Below are positions 8,619 to 18,353 of a stretch of DNA of 64,000 nucleotides, piece by piece. The notes under the pieces were generated by a model. That model ran no database searches. It saw only the letters and a program-made list of their open reading frames with translations, and was not told the origin of the DNA. The DNA lies in assembly GCA_030447245.1 (NCBI GenBank), contig JAUJPG010000009.1:1-64000 (forward strand), in the 5' to 3' direction. How positions within the stretch are numbered: position 1 is the stretch's first letter; each line of letters opens with the position of its first letter. Source of the DNA: Chloroflexota bacterium (GTDB taxonomy: Bacteria > Chloroflexota > UBA6077 > JACCZL01). Both the position numbers and the translations under genes were made by a program.

Positions 8619-9542
8619 ATGAGCGTGCAAGAAGAGAGCGGGGCGGACGTGCTGGGCGTCTTCTCCGACAACCTGGCCGCGGCCGTCGAGCGGGCCGGCC
8701 AGGCGATCGTACGGGTTGACGCCCGGCGCCGGCAGTCGGCCAGCGGCGTGGTGTGGTCGGCAGACGGACTGGTGCTGACCGCCGATCACGTCCTGGAGCG
8801 CGACGAGGATCTCTCGGTCAGCCTACCGGACGGGCGAAATGCAACTGCCAGCATCGTCGGTCGCGATCCCGGGACTGACCTGGCCTTGCTCAAGGCTGAC
8901 ACCGATGGCGCGACCCCGATCGAGCCGGGTGGGGCGCCCAGGGTCGGCGCGCTGGCGCTGCTTGTCGCGCGGCCGGACGGTCAGCTTGCGACGAGCATTG
9001 GCGTGGTCAGCGCGATCATTGGCCCGGTAAGGACGATGCGCGGCGGGCGCCTCGAAGGCTTCATCCGCACCGATGCGACGTTTTATCCGGGCTTCTCGGG
9101 CGGACCGCTCGTCGACACGAGCGGTCGAATGATCGGCCTGGCAACCTCGCAGTTCAGCCGGGGCCGGGGCAACGGTGTGGTGATCCCGCTCGAAACGATC
9201 CAGCGGGTGGCGGGCGTGCTTCAGAGCCACGGGCGTGTCCGCCGCGGATTCCTGGGACTGAGCAGCCAGGCGGTGCCGCTGCCCGAGGCGCTCCGCGGTA
9301 CGCTCGGCCTGCAGCAGGAGAGCGGACTGCTGGTCATGGGCGTCGAACCCGGCGGGCCAGCCGAGCAGGCCGGGCTCATCATCGGCGACGTGCTGGTCGC
9401 GCTCGGCGGCCAGCCGGTCCGCAACACCGAAGAGCTGCGCGACTTGCTGGGCCCGGAGCGGGTCGGCCAGGCGACGCCTGTGCGGGTGGCCCGCGGCGGC
9501 GAATCGCGCGACCTGATGGTCACCGTCGGGGAACGAGCGTAA
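8619..9542 (+). CDS. trypsin-like serine protease with PDZ domain (HtrA-like)
   Basis: A 307-residue protein. The N-terminal two thirds are a chymotrypsin-fold protease with catalytic His57 (TADHVL), Asp87 (GTDLALL) and Ser160 (GFSGGPLVD). The C-terminal ~95 residues form a PDZ domain with GLLVMGVEPGGPAEQAGL and IGDVLVALGG. Unlike DegP it has no signal peptide or membrane anchor, so it is probably cytoplasmic or exported by another route. AGGAGGAGACGCC precedes the ATG. A similar protease follows at 9623, suggesting a tandem duplication. Confidence 0.9.
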   Translation: MSVQEESGADVLGVFSDNLAAAVERAGQAIVRVDARRRQSASGVVWSADGLVLTADHVLERDEDLSVSLPDGRNATASIVGRDPGTDLALLKADTDGATPIEPGGAPRVGALALLVARPDGQLATSIGVVSAIIGPVRTMRGGRLEGFIRTDATFYPGFSGGPLVDTSGRMIGLATSQFSRGRGNGVVIPLETIQRVAGVLQSHGRVRRGFLGLSSQAVPLPEALRGTLGLQQESGLLVMGVEPGGPAEQAGLIIGDVLVALGGQPVRNTEELRDLLGPERVGQATPVRVARGGESRDLMVTVGERA

Positions 9543-9579
9543 GCGACCTACCCTCAAGCTCGTCCCCGAAGCGAAGGGG

Positions 9580-9598
9580 CTGGGAGTAAGTCTCCCGG
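9580..9598 (+). promoter_or_regulatory. hairpin between the two protease genes
   Basis: CTGGGAG and CTCCCGG pair over 7 bp with one G-T, around a TAAGT loop, 25 bases before the second protease start and just downstream of the first stop. It may slow readthrough or stabilise mRNA. There is no U-run, so an efficient terminator is unlikely. Confidence 0.3.
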
Positions 9599-9622
9599 CC
9601 TGGGTGTGCAAGGAGAACTACG

Positions 9623-10501
9623 GTGCGTGGAGAACAGCCGCCGACCGGCGGCATCGAAGCGGCGGTGGCTCACGTCGCCGACCGAGTCTGCTCGGTGGTT
9701 GCCGAGGTGAGGTCGCGCGGCGGGGCCGGTGCCGGCACGGTCTGGCGATCTGACGGGGCGATCGTGACCAACCACCACGTCGTCCCACACGACGAGGCTC
9801 ACGTGGTCTTGCCGGACGGTCGAGAGCTGCCGTCGCGGGTCGTCGCGCGTGACCCGCGCAACGACGTCGCGGTCCTCGAAGTCGCGGCAATTGGGCTGTC
9901 CGCCGCCCAGGTTGGGGATGCCCGCGCCCTGCGAGTCGGCGAGCTGGTCCTGGCGGTTGGCCACCCGTTCGGACTGCGGTGTGCCGTCACGGTCGGCGTC
10001 GTCAGCGTCCCCCTTGGCGACCCTGGTCGGGACGGCGATCGCGAGCTCGTCCGCGCTGACGTGCTGCTCGGTCCAGGCAGCTCCGGCGGCCCGCTTGTAG
10101 ATGCGCGCGGGCGGGTGGTCGGGATCAACGCAATGGTCGCCGGCGGGATGGCCCTGGCCGTCCCGAGCCACGTCGTCGAGCGGCTGCTGCTCCGTCGACC
10201 CTCACTCGGGATTGGCGTCCAGGACGTCGAGCTGCCGCCGGCGCTGTCGCCGGCCGCGAACGGTCGCGCGGCGGTCGTCGTGAACGTCGTCGAGGGTGGC
10301 GCCGCCGAAGCGGCGGGGCTCCTGCTCGGCGACGTCCTGGTGACGGCCGATGGCCGCCGAATCGGCGGTGCCGAGGGTCTGCGGGCCGTGCTGGACCGGC
10401 ACGACGGCCGCCCGCTTCGGCCCGGCCTGCTCCGCGGCGGTGTCTCGCGGGAGATCGTCGTCGCGCCGACCGTGTGCGAGCCGGTCCGGCGCGCGGCGTA
10501 G
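9623..10501 (+). CDS. second trypsin-like serine protease with PDZ domain
   Basis: A 292-residue protein starting at GTG 9623, with AAGGAG upstream. The triad is visible as His52 (TNHHVV), Asp81 (RNDVAVLEV) and Ser154 (GPGSSGGPLVD). A degenerate C-terminal PDZ region follows (VVVNVVEGGAAEAAGLLLGDVLVTADG). No signal peptide is seen. It is 80 bases from the first protease and clearly paralogous, though diverged. It ends 13 bases before a LuxR-type regulator that could belong to the same transcript. The substrate is unknown. Confidence 0.88.
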   Translation: MRGEQPPTGGIEAAVAHVADRVCSVVAEVRSRGGAGAGTVWRSDGAIVTNHHVVPHDEAHVVLPDGRELPSRVVARDPRNDVAVLEVAAIGLSAAQVGDARALRVGELVLAVGHPFGLRCAVTVGVVSVPLGDPGRDGDRELVRADVLLGPGSSGGPLVDARGRVVGINAMVAGGMALAVPSHVVERLLLRRPSLGIGVQDVELPPALSPAANGRAAVVVNVVEGGAAEAAGLLLGDVLVTADGRRIGGAEGLRAVLDRHDGRPLRPGLLRGGVSREIVVAPTVCEPVRRAA

Positions 10502-10514
10502 CGCGCAGCTCTCG

Positions 10515-11156
10515 ATGCCGCGCGTCTTCGTCGTGTCCGCGCTACCGGCCGTGCGGGCCGGGCTGCGGGCGCTGCTCGGCCTCGCCGGCGACCTGACCGT
10601 CGTTGGCGAGGCCGACCGGCTTGACGGCTCCGATGGCATAGTTGTCGCCCCGATGCCGGAGGTCGTCGTGCTGGACCCACCCGAGCGGGACCTGACTGAG
10701 CTGGTTGGGATCGATCGCTTCGCAGGGAGAGCGGGGCTGGTGGTACTCGGCCCGGTGATCGGGGACGAAAGGCTCCCGATGATGCTGGCGGGTCGCGCCT
10801 GGGGCTACGTCCCGCGGGTTGCCGAGGCCGACCAGCTCGTCGCGGCAGTCCGAGCGGTTGCCGCTGGCTTGCTAGCGGTCGACCCGATCCTCGGTGAGCA
10901 CCTGCTCGCCGTTGGCGAGGCCGCCGTGCCCGAGGCGCCGCCGGACCGCGCCAACGGGGAGGAGCTTACCGCTCGCGAGCGCGAGGTGCTCCAGCTCGTC
11001 GCCGAGGGCCTTGCCAACAAGACCATCGCCGGCCGGCTGGGGATCAGCGAACATACGGTCAAGTTCCACGTCGCCGGGCTGCTGGCCAAGCTCGGCGCTG
11101 GAAGCCGGACCGAAGCCGTCCACCTCGGCGCCCGCCGCGGCCTCGTCGCCCTTTAG
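10515..11156 (+). CDS. LuxR-family regulator with degenerate receiver domain
   Basis: A 213-residue protein from ATG 10515. The N-terminal half has receiver-like topology (RVFVVSALPAVRAGLRALL, then EVVVLDPP). The acidic pair normally found in the first loop (VDDH) is replaced by SALP; the phosphoacceptor-like Asp in VVVLD remains. The C-terminal 65 residues are a canonical LuxR/GerE HTH (LTAREREVLQLVAEGLANKTIAGRL, SEHTVKFHV). It probably binds DNA without ordinary phosphorylation control. No partner kinase is adjacent. It is likely co-transcribed with the two proteases, which it may regulate. Confidence 0.85.
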   Translation: MPRVFVVSALPAVRAGLRALLGLAGDLTVVGEADRLDGSDGIVVAPMPEVVVLDPPERDLTELVGIDRFAGRAGLVVLGPVIGDERLPMMLAGRAWGYVPRVAEADQLVAAVRAVAAGLLAVDPILGEHLLAVGEAAVPEAPPDRANGEELTAREREVLQLVAEGLANKTIAGRLGISEHTVKFHVAGLLAKLGAGSRTEAVHLGARRGLVAL

Positions 11157-11234
11157 ACGCCGATGCGGTCTGGCGTCAGTCGCTACACGACGGCGCTCCG
11201 ATGTGGGATGCTTCACCGGACCTGGAGGCCAATC

Positions 11235-11294
11235 ATGGCCACTACAATCGCGCGGGATGAGCTGGTGGCCAGGATCGAGGGAGGCCGAAGGTAG
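11235..11294 (+). pseudogene. possible remnant of a rhodanese-like gene start
   Basis: A 19-codon frame beginning ATG after GGAGG reads MATTIARDELVARIEGGRR and stops at TAG. It resembles the first strand and helix of stand-alone rhodanese proteins, but nothing rhodanese-like follows in any frame. It may be a decayed gene start or chance. Confidence 0.25.
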
Positions 11295-11396
11295 GGCAAT
11301 GGCCCTCGACCAGGACGCACACGTCGGACCGGACCGCCTGAGATTGGGCGAGGGCGCCGGCGATGCCAGCAAGCTGCACCCGGATCGTTGCGTCTG

Positions 11397-12911
11397 ATGA
11401 GCTTGCCGCGAGACGGCCGGGTGGACGCTCCGTCGAGCGGGCGACCCGTGGTGATCGTCGTGGCCGCGTCGGTGTTCGTCAGCGTGCTCAACGCCTCGAT
11501 CGTCAACGTCACACTGCCGACGATCGGCTGGGATCTTGGCGTCGACCCCGGCCACCTCGGCTGGGTGATCACGTCATACCTGCTGGTCTACGCGGTCGCG
11601 ATTCCGTTCTACGGGCGGCTGGCTGACCTGTACGGCGCCCGCCGTTTCTTCCTGGGCGGACAGTGCGTGTTTGCGCTCGGCTCGCTTCTCTGCGCGGTCG
11701 CGCCCGGTTACGGCTGGCTCGTCGCGGCGCGGGTGGTCCAGGCAGGGGGTGGGGCAGCGATCCCCGGTCTCGGCATCACCCTGGCCAGCCGTGCATACCC
11801 GCCCCAGGAACGCGGGACCGTGCTCGGCGTCATCAGCACGACCCTCGGTGTCGCCGCGGCAATTGGCCCGACGCTCGGCGGCTTCGTCTCGGATGCGCTT
11901 GGATGGCATGCCGTCTTCGCGATCGGCGCCCTCGCCGGCGTGCTGGTGCCGTTCGGCTGGCGAGTTCTTCCGCGCGACCTACCGCGCCGCGGCGAGCGGC
12001 TGGACGTCTGGGGCGGGCTGTTCTTCGGCGTGACGATCAGCGGCGCGCTCTTCGCCGCCGGCGAAGGAGCGCGCGGCGACTGGGGCGCTCCACGCGTCTT
12101 CATGGCTGCTGCCGCGTCCGTCGTTGGGCTGGCTGCCCTTGTCGTTCGGCAGCGGGCCGCCGCGGCGCCGTTTATCCCGCGTGAGCTGCTGGCCAATCGT
12201 CGCTTCCTGGCGCTCATCGCGACCAGCTTTGCAGCAATGGCCGCGATCTTCGGCCCGCTCGTCGGGCTGCCGCTGCTGCTGACCTCGATCAACGGACTGC
12301 CGCCTTCGCAAGTCGGGCTGGCCCTGCTGCCGAACGCTGTCCTGACCGCGGTACTCGGCATCGTCGCCGGACGGGTGGTCGATCGCGTCGGGGCGCGGAC
12401 GCCGGTGCGCGCTGGTCTGACCCTGGTGCTAGTGGCGGTTGTCGGCCTGTCGACCGCCGTCGGCTCCCCCGCCTGGGTTATGAGCGGGCTGTTGGCGCTG
12501 CTCGGGCTGGGGTCAGCGTTCGTCAACACGCCGCTGTCAACCGCGGTGTCGCTGCTGATCCGCCCCGAGCGGCTGGCCTCCGCGCAGAGCATCAACACGA
12601 TGATCATCTTTCTCGGTGGGAGCTTTGGGACGACGCTTCTGACCGCCACCGTGGCGGCTCGCGGAATGGGCGAGGGCGGGCTCAATCCCTTCCACGCCGG
12701 ACCCGGCGTCGGCTTCAGCGATGGCTTCTTGATCCTGATAGTGCCGCTGCTCGTCGGCCTGGCGCTCTCGGCGGCCATCCCTGGAGCCGTGCGGGACCAC
12801 GGCTCGCGAGCCGGCACGCCGAGCCACGCCGAGCGCGATGAGTCCAGGACGAGCGGCTCGGAGCTGCCTCGCGCCGGCGGCGCGCGCGCGGGAGCGGCCA
12901 AGCCGCGTTAG
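11397..12911 (+). CDS. MFS multidrug-type exporter (DHA2-like, 14 TM)
   Basis: About 504 residues from ATG 11397 (TTG 11388 also possible). The hydrophobic profile suggests about 14 membrane segments. The MFS motif between the second and third segments is present (GRLADLYGARR), and the DHA2-type motif LNASIVNVTLPTI lies in the first segment. The antiporter motif region shows GAAIPGLGITLASRAYPPQERG. The family exports drugs or metabolites with proton exchange; the substrate is unknown. The C-terminal 45 residues are polar. No linked regulator other than the LuxR protein upstream is seen. Confidence 0.9.
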   Translation: MSLPRDGRVDAPSSGRPVVIVVAASVFVSVLNASIVNVTLPTIGWDLGVDPGHLGWVITSYLLVYAVAIPFYGRLADLYGARRFFLGGQCVFALGSLLCAVAPGYGWLVAARVVQAGGGAAIPGLGITLASRAYPPQERGTVLGVISTTLGVAAAIGPTLGGFVSDALGWHAVFAIGALAGVLVPFGWRVLPRDLPRRGERLDVWGGLFFGVTISGALFAAGEGARGDWGAPRVFMAAAASVVGLAALVVRQRAAAAPFIPRELLANRRFLALIATSFAAMAAIFGPLVGLPLLLTSINGLPPSQVGLALLPNAVLTAVLGIVAGRVVDRVGARTPVRAGLTLVLVAVVGLSTAVGSPAWVMSGLLALLGLGSAFVNTPLSTAVSLLIRPERLASAQSINTMIIFLGGSFGTTLLTATVAARGMGEGGLNPFHAGPGVGFSDGFLILIVPLLVGLALSAAIPGAVRDHGSRAGTPSHAERDESRTSGSELPRAGGARAGAAKPR

Positions 12912-13119
12912 GGTGATGAAGGACCTGGGATGTGCTCCCACTCCCGAAGGAGAGGAGACCGGCCGTCAAGACGAACAAACACGCTGTCGTGGCGACATCC
13001 CAGGTCGCTGTCCCGGAGGCGCTGCGCCCGGCCGAGCAGGGGCGGGCAGCCACGGGTTGCGCCCACGACGAGGCGTGCTCGCCGTTGGTCAGGTCTGGTC
13101 GACCGTTCGAAGACGCGCT

Positions 13120-15702
13120 CTAGCGCCCCAGGGCGGCGCGGGCGCGCTCGGCGCCTTCGCGCGGGCGCGGGTCGCGCGGGGCTGCCCGAGACGCCTCCTC
13201 AAAGGTCCTCAAGGCTTCCGCCGGGCGGTCGAGGCCGAGCAGGCTTTCCGCGATCTGGAGCAGGAAAGGCGCGCGCTCGCTCCCTCTCTGCGGGTCAGCC
13301 AGGGCCAGCCCGGTCCGCGCGGCTGCGAGCGCGCCAGTGTTATCGCCGAGCTCTAATCGGCAACGCGCTAGCGCGGAGAACAGCTCAACCTCCTCCCAGA
13401 ATATGGGTGAAAGGTCGCGCAGCAGCGGCTCGGCCTTCGCACAACGGCCGAGCTCGGAGAGGGCCAGCGCCCATTGGAGCGTGTACTCCTCGCGGCCGAC
13501 CGGGTGCTGCTCGATCAACGCCAGCGCGCGCTCCGGCTGTCCCTCCTCGCGATAGCTCCTGGCCATCTGGACCCGGGCGAAGTAGGCGTACTCGCCGCCT
13601 CGTGGGATAAGCGCCTGGAGCTCGGCGATGCCCGCGTCGACGCTGCCGCCGCGCTGCTGGCCGACGCGTGCGATCCCCTGGTAGGCGCCGGGACTATTCG
13701 GCTGGACGGCGATGACCGCGTTGTACGCCGCCAGAGCCTGGTCCCAATTGCGCGCTCGGACCAGGCGATTGCCGAGCTGGAGGAGCTGGGGTGTTGCGCC
13801 GGCCGCCTGCCAGGCGCGGATTGCCTCGCCCCAGGCGCTCGTGGCCGCGTAGACGCGCCCAACTTGCAGGAGGCCCCGCCGATCGTCAGACGGCGTCAGC
13901 GCCCGCGCGCGGTCGGCGGCGGCGCGCGCGCGGCGGTCCTCCTGGGCGGCCAGTGCCAGGGCCAGGTTGCGCTGGATGGTCGGATCCGCGTCGTCCAGCG
14001 TTGCCGCGGTACGGAGCAGAGCAACCGCCCGCTCGAGCCCGCGGCTCCGGTCAGCCCGATCGGCGTCCTCGGACAACGTGGCCCGGTTCAGCTCGACCGT
14101 GCCGGCGTTGAGCAGGACCAATGCCCCCAGGTTTCGGCCCAGGCCGGTCGCCAGTAGCAAGGCAGCGGCCACGACGGTGGTCACGACGAGCGCGCTGCTC
14201 CGGGGGTGGGTCCGAAGCACGTCCCACCCGTGCCGTGGCCGCACCGACGCTGCCTGCCCAGCAAGAGCGACATCCTCAGCGGCGGGCCCCGTTTCTACCC
14301 TGGCAGGCACACGCTTCCGAGCCGCCGACCCATGGCGCGCGCGAGCGTCGGCGGCGACCAGCACGCCGAGCGCCGCGAGGAGCAGCGCGCTGGCGACCGT
14401 TGACAGCGCCACGATCTCGCTCAGGCCGCTCGAGAACAGCGCGAGCGCCACGCCGATGCCGGCTAATGCCGCGGTCCGATCCCAGCGCGCTGTCGTGGCG
14501 CTGGAGCGGAGCCTTACGGCCGGCGAGCGCCAGCCGGCCCACAGCGTCACCAGGACCAGCCCGAGCAGGCCGGCCAGCCCGGCGAGCCCCGTCTCGAGCA
14601 GCCCCTGGAGGCAGATGTTGTGGGCGTGGCTGAACGACGGACTGGCTGGGAGAAAGTACGCCTGGTAGGTCGCCTGGACGGATTGGGTGCCCAGCCCAGC
14701 GCCGGTCAGCGGCAGCTCGCGCGCCAGGTAGAGGCTGTTCTCCCAGAACCAGAGCCGCTGGCCGATGGTCCGGAAGTTCAGGCCACGCTCAACCAGCCCG
14801 GCCGCGATCGCGCCGAGCGCCAGTAGCCCGGCAAGCGGGAACAGCGGCAGCAAACGCGGACGCCAGAACGCCGCGAGCGCCCCGAGTGTCAGCGCCGCTG
14901 CCAGCATCGCCCCACGGTTGTCCGAGACCACGAGCACGGCGCCGAACGTCACGCCGAGCGTGGCAAGCCCAAGTCGCTCGGGCCGACCTCGGGTCGCCGT
15001 GGCCACGGCGAACGTGAGCGCCAGGCCAATCGCGGCCAGTGCGCCGGCGCCCGATGGGCGTAGCCGATAGCGCTGGAGGAGGGCGTCGTCCGCGCTGATC
15101 CGCCCGAGCGTGCCGAACGGGTCGATGGTGGCCACGACGGTGGCCAGGGGCGGCACGCGGTCCAAGTGGAGCAGCGGCGCGACGACGAACACCATGGCGA
15201 CCGACCCGAAGGTCGCGAGCGCAAGCAGCACCCAGACCACGCCGCGCAGCCGGTCCGGAGTCCTGGCGTGCTCGACGATCGCCGCGTAGAGCACCAGGCC
15301 GGCGAGCAGGCCAGTCAGCCGGAGCTCGGTCCCCTCCCGACTCAGCCCCGCCCAGGCCCCCAGCAGGGCGCCGCCGACCAGGAGTCCGAGCGGCAGGTCG
15401 AACCCGCTCCGTCGCCACGGTCGGCCCAGGATCAGCCAACGAGCGGCAGACGGCAGCGCCCCGAGCGCCGCCGCGGGCAGGACGAGCGGATGCGGGGAGA
15501 GCAGCAGCGCCAGCGCACACGGCACCGCAAGCCATGGCTCCAGACCGGTGATCCTTTCGGCAAACGGCCGGCCGCGAGCCCGCGCGTGCCGCATCCGACC
15601 GGCCAACGTGGTGACTCGCGGTTGCCCGCCCGGACGACCGGACGTGCCTGCGCCGCTCGCCCCCGCCACCCCGCCCCGTGGCGGCGAGTCGACGATCGTC
15701 AC
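13120..15702 (-). CDS. O-antigen ligase/polymerase-like membrane protein with TPR tail
   Basis: About 860 residues. The first ~430 contain about 11 membrane segments and a Wzy/WaaL-type periplasmic loop (TGAGLGTQSV then SHAHNICLQGLLETG). A further membrane segment lies near residue 520. The last ~300 residues are tetratricopeptide-like helical repeats. GTG 15702 overlaps the stop of the sugar transferase gene in a GTGA, indicating translational coupling; the longer frame from 15756 is less likely. The role is probably assembly or ligation of an exopolysaccharide or surface glycan. The fusion of ligase and TPR is seen in Gram-positive-like and Chloroflexota systems. Confidence 0.85.
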   Translation of the reverse strand: MTIVDSPPRGGVAGASGAGTSGRPGGQPRVTTLAGRMRHARARGRPFAERITGLEPWLAVPCALALLLSPHPLVLPAAALGALPSAARWLILGRPWRRSGFDLPLGLLVGGALLGAWAGLSREGTELRLTGLLAGLVLYAAIVEHARTPDRLRGVVWVLLALATFGSVAMVFVVAPLLHLDRVPPLATVVATIDPFGTLGRISADDALLQRYRLRPSGAGALAAIGLALTFAVATATRGRPERLGLATLGVTFGAVLVVSDNRGAMLAAALTLGALAAFWRPRLLPLFPLAGLLALGAIAAGLVERGLNFRTIGQRLWFWENSLYLARELPLTGAGLGTQSVQATYQAYFLPASPSFSHAHNICLQGLLETGLAGLAGLLGLVLVTLWAGWRSPAVRLRSSATTARWDRTAALAGIGVALALFSSGLSEIVALSTVASALLLAALGVLVAADARARHGSAARKRVPARVETGPAAEDVALAGQAASVRPRHGWDVLRTHPRSSALVVTTVVAAALLLATGLGRNLGALVLLNAGTVELNRATLSEDADRADRSRGLERAVALLRTAATLDDADPTIQRNLALALAAQEDRRARAAADRARALTPSDDRRGLLQVGRVYAATSAWGEAIRAWQAAGATPQLLQLGNRLVRARNWDQALAAYNAVIAVQPNSPGAYQGIARVGQQRGGSVDAGIAELQALIPRGGEYAYFARVQMARSYREEGQPERALALIEQHPVGREEYTLQWALALSELGRCAKAEPLLRDLSPIFWEEVELFSALARCRLELGDNTGALAAARTGLALADPQRGSERAPFLLQIAESLLGLDRPAEALRTFEEASRAAPRDPRPREGAERARAALGR

Positions 15703-16298
15703 CGCGCCGGCACCAGCGAGCGCACCGTCGCCCAGACGACGCGCAAGTCCAGCCATGGCGACTGACGCTCGACGTACTCCAGGTCGATCCGCAGCTTCGC
15801 GGGCATCACAACGTTCAGGTACGTCTGTTCCCAGTCAGAGGCTTGCAGCAGCCGATCCTCGTCTCGGTAACGGACCGACGCCAGCGAAGTGACGCCCGGC
15901 CGAACGTCCAGGACTCGGCGTTGCTCGGGTGTGTACAGCGCGACGTAGTGGGGGTCTTCGGGGCGAGGGCCGACCAGGCTCATGTCGCCCCGTACGACGT
16001 TCCAGAGCTGCGGTAGCTCGTCCAGCTTGGTGCGACGGAGGAGCCGACCAACCCGGGTGACGCGGCGATCGCCGCCGTGAGTGATCCGCGGGCCGTGCTC
16101 CGCGCGGCGATCGTGCATGGTCCGAAATTTATACATCGAGAACTCGACCCCGCCTCGTCCAACCCGCCGCGCTTGGTACAGGATCGGTCCCGGCGAGTCA
16201 AGCCGCACAGCCACCCCGATCAGGGCCAACAGCGGCGACAATCCGAGCAGCGCCAGTCCAGCAACCGCCGCGTCGATCAGGCGCTTACTCACCGCCAT
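15699..16298 (-). CDS. undecaprenyl-phosphate sugar phosphotransferase
   Basis: A 199-residue monotopic initiating transferase. One N-terminal hydrophobic segment ([22 protein letters not shown]) is followed by conserved blocks [48 protein letters not shown] and [13 protein letters not shown]. It moves a sugar-1-phosphate onto undecaprenyl phosphate to start glycan repeat synthesis. It lies 14 bases after the DegT aminotransferase, which probably makes the amino sugar it uses, and is coupled to the ligase gene. Confidence 0.93.
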   Translation of the reverse strand: MAVSKRLIDAAVAGLALLGLSPLLALIGVAVRLDSPGPILYQARRVGRGGVEFSMYKFRTMHDRRAEHGPRITHGGDRRVTRVGRLLRRTKLDELPQLWNVVRGDMSLVGPRPEDPHYVALYTPEQRRVLDVRPGVTSLASVRYRDEDRLLQASDWEQTYLNVVMPAKLRIDLEYVERQSPWLDLRVVWATVRSLVPAR

Positions 16299-16312
16299 AC
16301 TCCGGCCGGCGG

Positions 16313-17524
16313 TCAGGCCCGGTAGTGGGCGACCACCTTGGCGACCGCGGCGATCACGTCTTCGACGTCGCGATCAGTCATCCCCGGAAAAATCGGTAGG
16401 GAGACGGCGCGCTCATACTGGGCCAGGGCGTTCGGGAACGCCGCCGGTTGGTAGCCGTAGCGCTCGCGGTACCAGGGGTGGAGGTGGAGCGGGATGAAGT
16501 GGACGCTCGTCCCGACGTTCTCGGCCGCCAGCGCCTTGATGACCCGGGCCCGGTCCGCGGACAGGCGGCCGAGGTTCAGTCGCGGGATGTACAGGTGCCA
16601 GGAGGTTTCGACATCGTCCGGAACCGACGGCACCTGGATCTCCGGCCAGGAGGCGAACGCGGCGTCGTAGCGGGCCGCGATCGCCGCGCGCTCGGCACGG
16701 AAGCGCTCCTGCTTGGTGAGCTGGCGCAGCCCGAGGGCGGCCGCGACGTCGGTCATGTTGTACTTGAAGCCAGGAGCCACGATCTCGTAGTACCAGCTCC
16801 CCTCAGAGGTGTACCGTTTCCAGGCGTCCTTGCTGATCCCGTGCAGGCTCATGACCTGGGCCCGCTCGTCGTAGCGGTCGTCGTTGGTCAGCAGCATGCC
16901 GCCCTCGCCGGTCGTCAGCGTCTTGGTGGCGTAGAAGCTGAACGCGGTCAGGTCGGCGACTGACCCGAGCAGTCGCCCACGGTAGCGCGACGGAAGCGCG
17001 TGGGCGGCATCGTCAATCAGCACCAGTCCGCGACCGTGAGCAAGTTCGAGCAATCGATCGTAGTCGCACGGCACCCCGCCGATGTCGACCGAGATGATCG
17101 CGCGGGTCCGCTCGGTGATCGCCGCCTCGACGGCCGTCGGATCCACGTTCAGGGTCCGGGGGTCGACGTCTACCAGCACCGGCCGCGCGCCGAAGTACAG
17201 GACCACCTCGCCGGTCGCGGCGAACGTGTAGGTCGGGACGATCACCTCGTCGCCGGCCTGAAGGCCGATCACCTCCAGTGCCAGGTGCATCGCGGCCGTC
17301 GCCGAGTTCAGCGCGAGGGCGTGCTTCGCACCGGTGTACGCGGCAACCTCGCGCTCAAACCGCTTGCAGCGCGGGCCGGTCGTCAACCAGCCGCCGCGCA
17401 GCGTGTCGACGACCTCGGCGATCTCGTCGTCCTCGATCCGCGGGCGGTGGAACGGCAGCCACTCCTCACGGACCGGCGTCCCCCCATCCAGCGCCAGCCG
17501 TTCGGCAAGCATGTCAGTCTCCAA
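16313..17524 (-). CDS. DegT/DnrJ/EryC1 sugar aminotransferase
   Basis: A 403-residue PLP enzyme. It converts a nucleotide keto-sugar to an amino sugar. Signatures: WLPFHRPRIEDDEIAEV, the GWLTTGP loop, LNSATAAMHLALEV, DEVIVPTYTFAATGE, the IDDAAHAL acidic motif, and the Schiff-base Lys in SFYATKTLTTGEGGML. Its end is near the sugar transferase start, and its N-terminus overlaps the preceding methyltransferase by 11 bp. All four genes therefore form one minus-strand operon for surface glycan synthesis. Confidence 0.93.
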   Translation of the reverse strand: METDMLAERLALDGGTPVREEWLPFHRPRIEDDEIAEVVDTLRGGWLTTGPRCKRFEREVAAYTGAKHALALNSATAAMHLALEVIGLQAGDEVIVPTYTFAATGEVVLYFGARPVLVDVDPRTLNVDPTAVEAAITERTRAIISVDIGGVPCDYDRLLELAHGRGLVLIDDAAHALPSRYRGRLLGSVADLTAFSFYATKTLTTGEGGMLLTNDDRYDERAQVMSLHGISKDAWKRYTSEGSWYYEIVAPGFKYNMTDVAAALGLRQLTKQERFRAERAAIAARYDAAFASWPEIQVPSVPDDVETSWHLYIPRLNLGRLSADRARVIKALAAENVGTSVHFIPLHLHPWYRERYGYQPAAFPNALAQYERAVSLPIFPGMTDRDVEDVIAAVAKVVAHYRA

Positions 17525-18353
17525 GCGACCGGGTCATGATACCCCCGCCTGCAGGGGCACTGCTCGCCTGCCCGGACCCAGGCCGGCGCAGCACGACCAG
17601 CTCATGCGTCCGCAGGATCGGCAGCGCCTCGAGCAGCGCGCAGGCGAGCCAGCTTCGCTTGCCCAGCGCGCGCGCCAGCGGCGGGAGCAGCGTGATCCGC
17701 CGAACGTCCAGGCGGAAGCCTGGGAACAGCCGCGCCAGGTCGCGGGCGCGGACGGCCCGGGTGTTGCGGCGGTCGCGTGCCACCCGGAAGTCGTAGGAGA
17801 CGACCGCCCCATTCGGCTCGAGCACCCGCGCCATCTCGGCCGCAACCGCCCGCCGCATCCGCTCGTCCAGGATCGACGACAGCACCGTCATCTGGAACAC
17901 CAGGTCAAACGACCGATCCGGATACGGCAGCGCGCTCGCATCGGCGTGGCGCAGGTCCAGCCCGGGCTCGAGGCGGCGGGCAGCCTCGACGCGCTCCGGC
18001 AGCAGGTCGACACCGGCCAGGCGGGCGCGATCGGCGCCGTAGGTCACCAGGCGGCGGAGCAGCGCGCCGTCGCCGCAGCCGACGTCCAGGATCGAGCGGT
18101 GCGCCAGGTCGGCAAAGCCGTGGCGCGCCAGCGCTCCCAGCAGCTCGCGCTCGAGCCCCTGGACCAGGAACAGATGCCCGCGATTGAACAGGCTGTAGCG
18201 CCGCTCGAGGTGGGCCGCGGCCCGACGCCCATAGTAGGCCGTGATTCGCGCCCGCTCGTCGGGCAGCGCCGAGTCCGCCACCTCAGTGTGGTCTGCGTCG
18301 CTCGGCACCTGGCGCTCGCGCGGTCGATGCGCCGGCTCATGCATTGGCCTCAC
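17514..18353 (-). CDS. SAM-dependent methyltransferase of glycan operon
   Basis: A 279-residue protein with class I methyltransferase motifs: SILDVGCGDGALLRRLV (motif I), LAGVDLLPERVEAARRL, DLRHADASALPYPDRSFDLVFQM and MARVLEPNGAVVSYDF. The C-terminal part carries a hydrophobic helix (ARALGKRSWLACALLEALPIL). It is the first gene of the polysaccharide operon and probably methylates a sugar or lipid-linked intermediate, though the substrate cannot be read from the sequence. GTG and ATG starts near 18340 are also possible. Confidence 0.82.
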   Translation of the reverse strand: MRPMHEPAHRPRERQVPSDADHTEVADSALPDERARITAYYGRRAAAHLERRYSLFNRGHLFLVQGLERELLGALARHGFADLAHRSILDVGCGDGALLRRLVTYGADRARLAGVDLLPERVEAARRLEPGLDLRHADASALPYPDRSFDLVFQMTVLSSILDERMRRAVAAEMARVLEPNGAVVSYDFRVARDRRNTRAVRARDLARLFPGFRLDVRRITLLPPLARALGKRSWLACALLEALPILRTHELVVLRRPGSGQASSAPAGGGIMTRSLGD

